This document shows, piece after piece, positions 24,101-34,722 of a stretch of DNA of 64,000 nt. The translations under genes and the position numbers were made by a program. Within the stretch, counting starts at the first letter, position 1; each line of letters opens with the position of its first letter. The DNA is from Plumapathes pennacea. Taxonomy: Eukaryota > Cnidaria > Anthozoa > Antipatharia > Myriopathidae. Below the pieces are notes generated by a model that saw nothing but the letters and a program-made list of their open reading frames with translations, was not told the DNA's origin and did not search any database. The stretch lies in contig OZ038462.1 in NCBI GenBank assembly GCA_964036295.1, forward strand, positions 20,770,363-20,834,362, written 5' to 3'.

Positions 24101-27100
24101 ACCTTTAGGGTTTTTTTAAAAATGCATCAATTTCAGGTCGGAGTTATCCTTTAATGAGCCACTTTCACAATCAAGCGCAGTTCGCGAGGCTGAGGTGTTT
24201 TGAGGGTCACTGATAATAAGACTTGGCGGGCATAGTGGAGAACTGCTCTTTTGTTCATAATTTGGTCAGCCACGCTCAACAGAAAGATTTACTTGACAGA
24301 CACTCGTTTACGCGGGAAATGAAAAGCACTATATGCTAATTTGCACGATTGTGAAAGTGGCCTTTTTGCTCTTGCTTTATATATTTCTCATCACGTTAGA
24401 ATATGTAGACTTGTAGTAATGTGTCATTTTACTTGTAAACGAGGAAAACGCGACTTGCACACGATGTGAAATCTTACTTCGAGTTAGACCTAGTCTACGC
24501 TGACCAGCGGAAGTGACGTATTTCGGCATTATTGCCTTCGTGTGGTGGACTGATAATTTCACAGGGTAATGGTATGTCTTCTGTCTTTTCAGACTCTCAC
24601 AGTTCAATCTGGAGGGAATAACAGACTCCTGGGAGGGCTCTATGAGCGAGTGCATTCCTCAGGTGGACGGAGCAGGAGACGAGAAGTCGGAAGATGGTTC
24701 CTTTGCTGATAAACCTGCCCGCACATCACGGATTTCACTTCGCACTCGGAGATTTACTCGCCTGTCCAGTTTAGAAAAAAGAAAGGATGATGATGAGCGC
24801 TGTCCCGATCAAGCGGGAGACGCAGCAAGAGACCCTGAGGATGCGACGGTTGAGTCGGGAGAAACAGCGGGTAAATTTCAGATACGACTGTTTTTTAGCT
24901 CTTTTTTTATATATTAGTCAACACATTAAAATATGCAATCTTGTAGTAATAAGTCATGTTATTAAAACTTTTACTCCCAAACTCAAAATGCAGATTCTCC
25001 CAACCTCTTAAGAAAAAATGTATGATGGATGTAGTGAGAACTGATAGTTGCCAGCTGTCAAAAGCCAAGTTCTTCGTTCTGTACGACTGATATATCTCTG
25101 GTGAGACATCGAAGGACAAAAGTGATTCTTGCGAGTGAAAAGTTTAAGATCATCCTTAAAGTTGGGGAGAGTTTTTTAAATTTATTTAAATTTATTTTTT
25201 CTTTAACTCACAGTCTTTTCCTTGATGTGATTTATATGCAGGGCTTGTATTGATAACAGTAAAATAGTGCTATCATCTCAGTTCCCTTTCCCTTTTTCTC
25301 TTGAAGCAGAAAATATGAAGAGTAGTGTGGATGAAGAGCGTGGACAAGAGGACGTCTCAGACGAAGAGATCTTCACATCTTCGAGTGATAGCAAGCGGTC
25401 CTGGGAAACGGATATAAAATCGAGTAAAGATGCGAACTTTTGGCCTCGAACACCGAAGGCAGTGTTTACGCACTCACCGAAAAAGGAGACTAGTAACCAG
25501 GGCACTACTTTTTCCAGTGACAGAAAAGAACCCTGGGTAAAAGGTGGTAACATGGACCAGAGAAAAGAGGAAGTATGGTCATGGAAACCTAAGATTCGAA
25601 CATATTTGTTGAAAGACCGTCTCGCTTATGGCGCCGCTCGTACGAAACAAAAATCGTCGCCTTCTTCTTTAGACTTTTCTCCGTCATCAAAAACTTACAC
25701 CAACAGCGTGATGGCCGCTGTTGATAAAAGCAAGCGGAGGTCAGGTGAAGACTTTGCCTTGCGCCTTAGTAGTTCAAGTGAAAGCGACAGTGAAGTTAAC
25801 GAGAAATCATCCAACTTTCAAACGCGCAAACCGAAAAAGCAGAGCAAATCTCCCAAGAGACGACGAGCTGAAGTTGTTACTTCACCTAAAAGCTCTTCCA
25901 AAACGAAGCGAACGCCTTTACGTCGTTCGCGCTTTAAAGGAAATAGCAGACAAGCGACTGTAGTTTTGTCAGGCGAAAAAGCAGACGCGCCAAATAATAA
26001 ACCGAGCAGAGAGATTGGCGATTTAGGACAACAGCAGAGGCGAACTTTTCGAGTGCTATCTATCCGAACAAGAAGGCGCGCTCCTTGTTACAGTAAATTG
26101 ACGGAACTAAAGGTTGAACTCACCGATGCTCATTTTATAAAAGAGCTAAGGGAGAGACTGCATAAAGCAAAGTCAAGGTTGAGCAAAGGGAAGCAGAATG
26201 CATTGAGTTGTTTAATGGACGCTAGTCGTAGAAAAACCCAGAGCGTCACAAAATCGCCCTCGCCAAAGAAGACGAGAGTGTCTCCATCTAGTTCCAAATA
26301 CTCATCCCCAAAGAAGAAAACACCACCAGGAAAACTCAAATCTCCAAGAAAGAACGAGGACAAACGATATGCCACCTTACCAGTTTTGTTTAAAAAATCA
26401 CCTAAGAAGAGTCCCGTTGGCTTAAGGTCTGTGGAGAGTGGCGCTGGTGATGGAGCGAAAGTTGCCCAAGATAAAATTAACGCTACAGCGAAGTCGGCTG
26501 AAAGCTCATCAGGAAAGTCTGTTGTGGTCTTGGCCGATAACGGAGAAAAATCTCCAGTTATTTTTGGAGTCACGGAATTCTTTTATTCTTCCCGGTCTTT
26601 CCGTGGACTCGAGCGCGAGGTCCTATCTCCGGGTGCGTCGACCTCAAAATCCAGAGGAAGAGCTGCTGTGGCGCCAACTCAGAAGAGCGGCAGTGTCAAG
26701 AGAAAGCTGTATTGCGACGCTGAACCGGGCATCAGAATCTCAGATTATCCTTCGTGGGGGCAGAAGAAAAGAAGAATGTCTTTGAGACTGAGATCGTCCA
26801 CTTCAAGTGAGGAAGGAGACGCACGGTGCTCTTCCACAAGTGCTCAGTTTCTTCCCACTAAGGCGGTGACTATTGATCGCTTAAATGACCAGGAAGATCT
26901 CGAGGTTCGTTCTGCTTTCGCCCCACAATCTGGAGAACAAATAACAAAAGAGGAAAAGAAGGGAACAGTTGTAGCGGACGCCGCCAGTGACATCGGCGAG
27001 AGCAACAGCAAGAAACCTCAAAATATCGTTCCCACGGAAGTACGCGGCATTGACGCGGGAGATGACGGCATTACCCGTGATGACGTCATTACTCGCCATG

Positions 27101-30100
27101 ATGCAGGAAATGACGTCACTAGGTGCGATGAAATCATAACCTGTGTGCCGTCAAGCCCAATGAGTTGCGACGAGAATGACGTCAGTAAACCTCTGGATTT
27201 TGGGGCTTCCGTTGAGAGTGCCCATGAGAGGTTAAGCAAGGCAAGCGATGCTTTGGAGACTTTGCCAGAGGAAGGGCATCTGAAGATGGATGTGGATGTC
27301 TTGGATGGCCTTGATATTTCTCAGGCGGACGAGTGGAATCCAGACCTTTTCGCCAACGCCCTTTTCAACATGTCCCGGATGTCACCTGGTGTTGCCGCCG
27401 AGTCAAACCAAGGCTCGCCGCCCCAGGCCTCCTCGCCGAGTGAGCAGGATATTGAAGATCTCTTTAAAATCTCCGCCAAAGGAAATCTGAACGGTAGGGT
27501 GACTCCAGTAGTTGGCAAGGACGTGGAAAACTCGACTACATCTCAAAATGACAGGGTGCAACCCAGGCACGTTGAAGTGTTTTCTGAAGAGAGGAAGATC
27601 GACGAAGATTTAGTTGTGTCTGAGAATCTGCAGGCGAAAAGGATTCGAACAGTCCCGGCTGCTGAAGACGACTCTCTGATCAGACCGAGTCTTCAGCTGG
27701 GTGATCGCTTGGATCGGTGTCTTTCTGCGTCCAAACATTCTGAGCGAAAGCAAGAGCTCTCGATTCAAGAAGACGAGGATATGAGGAAGCACGAAGAAAC
27801 GGGAAAGACAGAAAGATGTTTAACATTTAAGAAAGATGACGGTGTTGTAGCTGTAAGGCGCGAGTCTTTGATGCAGGAGGAGTTTTCTCCACACAGCAAT
27901 GAGAGAATAGCAGAACTGGATACAACTTGTGTGCAGACACTTCACCCAAGCGCAGTTGCGACACGCATATCTACCACAGTCGCCCGTGATGGTAAAAATG
28001 ATGAAAGTGGCCGTTTAGAAGCGCGTGCGTCTTCCACGACGTCCGTGTTTGAGGCGGAGCCACCCACAGAAGACTCAGCCGAGCTACTGCGAAATTCTGT
28101 AGAGAAAGAGAGTGTAGATGGCCTTGCTTTAAGAGAGACGAAGGAATTGACTGAACAACACCAAAGTCATCCCATCTCGTTTGAATGCCATCCTGGAGCT
28201 CAACAAACGTTTACAGAAGCAAACACGGATGACGCCTCCCCTGAAGCTCCTTGCCACTTGAATATTGACGGCGGTGTCCCATCACAGGCCCCTGTTTTGC
28301 AGACGGCCGACCCCGCAGATGATGACGTCATTTGCAGTCCTTTGAGGCGTCCTCCTTCTGCAACCGAGGTCATGGCGACACTGAAGGATTATGGTCTACC
28401 ACAGTGCAAATACCAGAAACCATTCTGTAGCGACCCGAGCGACATCCCACAATGCCCGAGGTAGGAAATACATGCATTTACTAGTGTAATAACATGCATA
28501 CAATAATTTCTGCATTCTGATTGGCTGAACGCGCGTCAATTTATCCCAAACAGTGCAAAAATGTGTAATTAACAGTGCAGAAATGTGAAATTAACAGTGC
28601 AGAAATTTGAAATTGAAGATTGCCGATAGTTGGCGCGCGTATTTGCGGCAAAGCCAAAGAAAACAGAAAGCGTTTTCATTGGCTCAGGACGATTCCGGTT
28701 CTGTTTCGAGAAAACAAAGTTCTTGAGACAATTGTGAATTGTAACGACATTGAAAAAAAAATTGCACGCCGTAAATTATTGTATGCATGCTATTAACAAG
28801 TAATCACATGATTTCTCGTGCAATTTTGAAATAAATAAGTACTCGTAAATTTTTCAAAGACCACAAATTGCACTCGCGCGGCGCTCGTGCAATTTTGTCG
28901 TCTTTGAAAAATTTACTCGTGCTAATTTATTCCAAATTGCACTCGAAATCATGCGATTACCTATACTAATACGCACTCACACACTCACACAATAATACCA
29001 GTCTATAAAATCTGAGATCAGGTGCTTGCAGTGGATACTGTTTACAAAACTTCATATCTAAATGACAGTTTCTCCTTGTATCAGGGAGGTTGGAGGCCGA
29101 TTCCTAAAGATTGAGTCTAAACAGGTGAGAAGAATTCCGGTTAAATGTGGCAGTCGCTGTTTTCTGTTTAGTAGTGTGTTTCGGTTAGATATTCTTGTTT
29201 GAGTAGGTTGGTTGTGATCGTCAGAGAAGTATGTATACATTTCACCTATGAATGTAGTGCAAGAACTGACTTGATCTGTATAATTTCTTAATATTATGGG
29301 ACAAACTAAATTGGCAAATGGTTTGAACCCAGAAGTGTGAACAGTAGGTTGGTTGTGATCGTCCGGGTTAGAGTAGTCTCCAGAAAGACTGTTGTTGGTG
29401 ACTGACGTTTCGACTACCTGAGCGGAAGTCATCTTCAGAGTCAAGTGAAAGTATTCGTCAGATGGCGGTATATATGTCTCTGGTTGTTGAAGTGATTGGT
29501 CCGTTACGTCGGTCTATGGTTGGTCGAGTCGGCTTGGTTGTGTTTCGTTATTGGTCAGTTGATGTTCTGTTGTCCTGTTGATTTGTCTATTGTTCGTTTG
29601 GTTGCGTTTGATGTCATCTATCAGTCGTTTGTAAGGTGTCGGTAATTGTTGGCATCTGTTGAGTGGTTTCCGTTCGTGTACCAGCTTTCCAGTGTAAGTC
29701 GTTGGTAGTAGTTGGTACTGTGGCTGATGCATTCAGAGTTGCACACAAACATGTAGTAATAACGTCAAAAGATAATTTGTTTGGTTTATTTTAGTAAGTT
29801 GCTAAGCAAACACCAGGAAGATGTAACTGAGGGCCGATTTACATGTACACGGTGTGGTTTTAGCCTACGGCTGCTGTATGCGAACCGGCTCTTTACGACA
29901 CAAATCGCGTTGGTCCATGTCGTTATCGTGTTGTAAAAAGGTCGCATGCGACAACTGTAAACAAAGCACCGTGTAAATTGGCTTTTATACGAGGTGATTT
30001 TTCGTGCAACCTGCAACGTAACGCCATTGCATAACAAGTTGCCTATTTAACACTCTCTTTGTAACTTGTCGCGCAACAAAAAATTTACTTTGTTTTTTGT

Positions 30101-30120
30101 TGTTGTTGTTGTTGTTGCCG

Positions 30121-30172
<52 letters not shown>

Positions 30173-33100
30173 GTCTTGAACAGGTGAAAGATCTTGAAGA
30201 CTTCGACACGTACAGTTCGTTCCAAGGTCTAAGACACTGGAGACTAATTATGTCTACTACAAAAGAGAACAGCTTTCTGAGACACTGCCAACAGAACATT
30301 GCAGGTACAGGTGATATACTTTCAAATGTCGAAGGAAATTCGGAATTGAAACTCGCTCTAATGGGAGACAATCCGACGGTTATCACACCATGTCGAGGCC
30401 CACCGTCGCCTTCTTCTGTGAGAGACTGGTCCCTTAAGAAACTGGCCACCCGCAGAGCAAAGTTACTGCAGGCTCGGGCGGGAAATCCAAAGGCAAACAC
30501 AAAGCAAGTGACTGATGTTGCGGAGAAAAGCGCTGATATAGAACCTGGGAAGACGACACCAGCAAAGAAGGATGAAGAAAACACCATAGCCTCTGCTTTG
30601 CAAGTATCTGAAGGAGAAGTTAGATCTGAAGATCTTCATGAACCAGAGGCTATAGCTCTTTCAGATTCCTCTGGCTCGGCTGAGGTTACAAGTCCTGACA
30701 ATCTTTTTTCTCCAGTTCAAGGTACTTTTACGTTTGCATTAACCAGGCACAAGGACACTTCCACTGGAGAAGGGCCAGCAATCAGTCAGCGGTTACCAGA
30801 AGAAAAAGCAGAGGCGTCTGCGAGGGAATGGGTCCAAGGGGGAAACTTGCGTTTTGAACCCCGGGCTTCATATTTTAGCTCTCCGAACTCGACCGCTTCA
30901 TCAAAAACTTTGTTTGAGTGCAAAGACAAAGGCTCTCACCCGGGATCTATGAACTATGAGACGTCACTGAGCAATGAGCGAATCAAATCACCAGGGGGTG
31001 CCCCACAGCAAAGTGCCACTGAATCACCGAAACAGCTTACGTCGCTCGTGGGGTCTCCAGAGCGGATTTTACCGTTATCAGGGCAGTTGTCCCTAGCCGC
31101 TCTTCATCACAGCACACCAGTCTCTTCTGGGCAGACGTTCGGTGGTTTCCAATCTCCACGTTGTACGCCAATTGAGGTCTCAGCTGTGAAAAGTTCAAAA
31201 CCAGTTTTTACACAAAAGGACTGTCGGCAGGTGGAACTGGGCACTAGTGTACCCAGGCCTCTTACCTCTAGTGACCAGTCAGCTTCATTGCGTCGACAGC
31301 TACTGGCAACTCAGTTGAAGGTAGGCGTTGATGAAATTGTTCTTGCTCTTGCTCTTGTTCTTGCTCTTGTTCTTGATCTTGCTCTTGCTCTTGTCGTAAC
31401 TCTTGTTCTTGTTCTTGATTTTGCTTTTGCTCTTGCTCTTGTTCTTGTTCTTGCCCTTATTCTTGCGCGTGTTCGTGTTCGTGTTCTTGCTCTTGCTCTT
31501 GTCCTTGTTCTTGCTTTTTCTCTTGTTCTTGTTCTTGTTCTTGTTCTTGTTCTTGTTCTTGTTCTTGCTCTTGCTCTTGCTCTTGTTCTTGCTCTTGCTC
31601 TTGTTTTTGTTCTTGTTCTTGCTTTTGCTCTTGTTTATGTTCTTGCTCTTGCATTTGCTATTTCTTTCTCTTTCTTTTACTCTTGCTCTTGCTCTTGCAC
31701 CAGCTCTGGATCTTCTTTATTTTTTGTGTTGCACTGTTTCTATCTTCATGCTCTTGGTTTTGGTCTTGCACATCGTATTTGTCGAAAAACGCACAGCTTA
31801 AATTCTTTGTCTTCTCCCTGCAGTTTGTGACCCCCAATGCACTGCCAAGACCTCCAGTCGGCTCTCAGATTGAAGGGCCCTCACTCAACAACACTTACGG
31901 GTTTAAAGTGAGCCAGCTAAATCTACAAAATTCAAAGAGTCTACACGAGGTTTGTCTCTAATAAAGTAAACTTTACAGTAGTACACATCACCACAACATT
32001 TGCATCAGGCAAAGGACAACAACTGTCAGTTCCGGGTATAATTTTGTTTTGCGAGTTATTCACAAGGCGCTTTATATCAGAACTAAAAGCTTCCTTTTCA
32101 TAATTCCAGAAACAATATCTCACTCTCTTGAGCGTGGAAGTCCATACGCGGAGCCGTCGAGATTTGAGACCTGACCCGGAGTTCGACCCGATCTGTGCGA
32201 TCTTCTACCACCTCCAGACCGATACAACAAACAGCTCAGACAAAACCAAACTGACAGGAATCCTATGTGTTGACAGCGAGTCCGCTAAACTGTCTGCCAC
32301 CTCCACGAGCTTTGAGAAGAGCGACCTGTGTAACGATAAGTTTGCACACGACACGACTGCAGGGTTTGTGACCGGCGACTCGTCAAGAGCAATGTCTTCG
32401 ATGAGCGAACGTGCTTGCATTCCAAGTTCAAATACCTCACGTAGAAACACATCCAGAGTGCCTTTGGAGAAGGAATCTTCGACCAGTGCTGTTTCTCAAA
32501 TCAACGGAGAAGAAAATTCCAATCTTTGTCGCCGTAGACCGTTGCTTTTTCGCTCCGGTATCACGGACAAAGAGGTTCGTTACGTCGCAGAAGAAAAAGA
32601 CCTTTTCGCTGCCCTAATACAAGTTGTCCGCAAGTGGGATCCCGACATTTTGATTGGCTATGAATTGCAGATGTTATCATGGGGTTATCTCATTCAGAGA
32701 GCCTTGACCTTTGACATTGACCTTTGTTCTCAGCTTTCGCGTGTCAAGGGCTCGGCTAATCAGTGCAACTTTGACGCGAACAAAGACCGTTGGGGAGCTG
32801 CGTACTCCAGTGAGATCAAGATCCCTGGCCGGATTATTTTGAATGTCTGGCGGCTCTTGAGACACGAGGCAAGTGAAGTGTGAGGGAGGGGTGGGTAGGG
32901 GGAACTTGTGACGTCATATCTACTATTTTTACTTACGGAATGATGCTCAGGAATAGCTGTTATTGCAGATGTCAGCGGTTTGACATACAAACGAGGCGAA
33001 TGGGTCATTTCAGCATTGTATTGACCCGAAAGACTCGTTTGCATGCTTCGAAACACAAAAGAATATTGGACCGCAGGTTCAACTGCAATAACAGCTATTT

Positions 33101-34518
33101 GTATAAACGGTTTAACTGTGATGATGAACGACTTAAAATCAGTGTATTGCTTTAACATGATGAAGACCTAAAGCCATACGCCATTAGAACATATCAATCA
33201 ATATCAGGGTAATTAAACAATGCATGCATGACGAAAACATGCGTCCGAATGAACAATCACCTGACAGAGATTTCGAAATTTGGCTGAACGTTGCATGTTC
33301 GGCAACATTTCACGGATTATTCGCGTGAGCTACGATGTTTACCATTTGAGTGCAAATCAGACTCATTCTCATAAGGAGTTTTTTCACACTGGGCAATAGC
33401 ATTTTGGAAATGGCATTTTGAACAAGGTGGTTGAAAACCGTTATTTCAATCGTCCATTAGGTCTTGTGCAAAAGTAACTACGTGTTATTTTTCAGGTGAC
33501 ACTAAACGTGTATTCATTTGAGAACGTCGCATTCCACGTGCTGCATGAGAGAGTGCCGCTGTTCACGTTTCGAACGTTGTCGGACTGGTGGGACCAGAAG
33601 ACTGGGAGAAATCGCTGGAGGACTGTAGAGCACTACATCACTCGTTGTCGTGGCAACATCCGGCTGCTGGAACAACTGGATTTCATTGGTCGGACGAGTG
33701 AGCTTGCAAGGCTGTTTGGGATACTGTTTTATTCAGTCATTTCGCGTGGTTCGCAGGTGAGAGTATCAAAACCAACAGCCCCAGAAGTTGTGGTAGTGGT
33801 TGTATTAGAGGTGGTAGAAGTTGCAGTAGTAGTAGAAGTAGTAGTAGTAGTTTTAGTAATAGTAACAGTGGTATACATAGTAGTAATATCAATGTAGTAG
33901 ACTAGAGTGATTTTAATAAACCCGTGAAACAGTTTGTATCAGTGAGGGTGTGCTAGTATCTAGTAGAGAATATTTGTCTATATCTTTGATTCGAAACAAA
34001 ATGTCGCGATATTGAATATCCGAAGTGGCCGCGATCCGACAGCTAGCAAGTGTTAATGTCCGTGTCGATACAAATATATTAAAGGCATATCTACGGAACG
34101 TCACTAAAAACATGCGAGTCGACGTCAACTCAAGGCAATTTCTTGTCCTTTTACCGACCAAATGCCAGTAGTGCATGCAGGCTAATTAGTTTTGCAAATT
34201 ACGCGGAAAATGACAATTCTAGGCTCCTCTCGCACAGCTCAACACGCCAATCAAGTGCCCATATTGTTTCCTGACATTAGATGGGCAAGTGTCTAGTTTA
34301 CTGTGAGTTTTTGAGAAGAATTTTCGGTGGCAATAAACATAGTCCATTGCCGTATAGTCTGACATCTAGTTGGAGTGTGTACGTGTCTCTAATAGTCTAG
34401 TATCTGTATACGGGTTTATTGAAATCACTCTAATAGAAGCAGTTGATGTTTTAGTAGCGGCAACAGTAGTATAGTATAAATAGCAACATTAGCAACAGTA
34501 GTGGATATAATTGATGTG

Positions 34519-34606
<88 letters not shown>

Positions 34607-34653
34607 TGATGATGATGATGATGATGATAATAGTAGTGGATATAATTGATGTG

Positions 34654-34722
<69 letters not shown>

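Noticed and set aside
29058..29444. 128-codon minus-strand ORF containing MTSAQVVETSVTNN
   Set aside because: This is the translation of the Penelope-like terminal repeat and hammerhead-like core and overlaps REV3L exon 15; I treat it as non-coding.
31403..31801. Leucine/phenylalanine ORF and the opposite EQEQ ORF
   Set aside because: Translations of the TTCTTG/CTCTTG repeat. The exon 16 reading frame runs into it only because the intron has no early stop; the conserved GPSLNNTYGF exon follows downstream.
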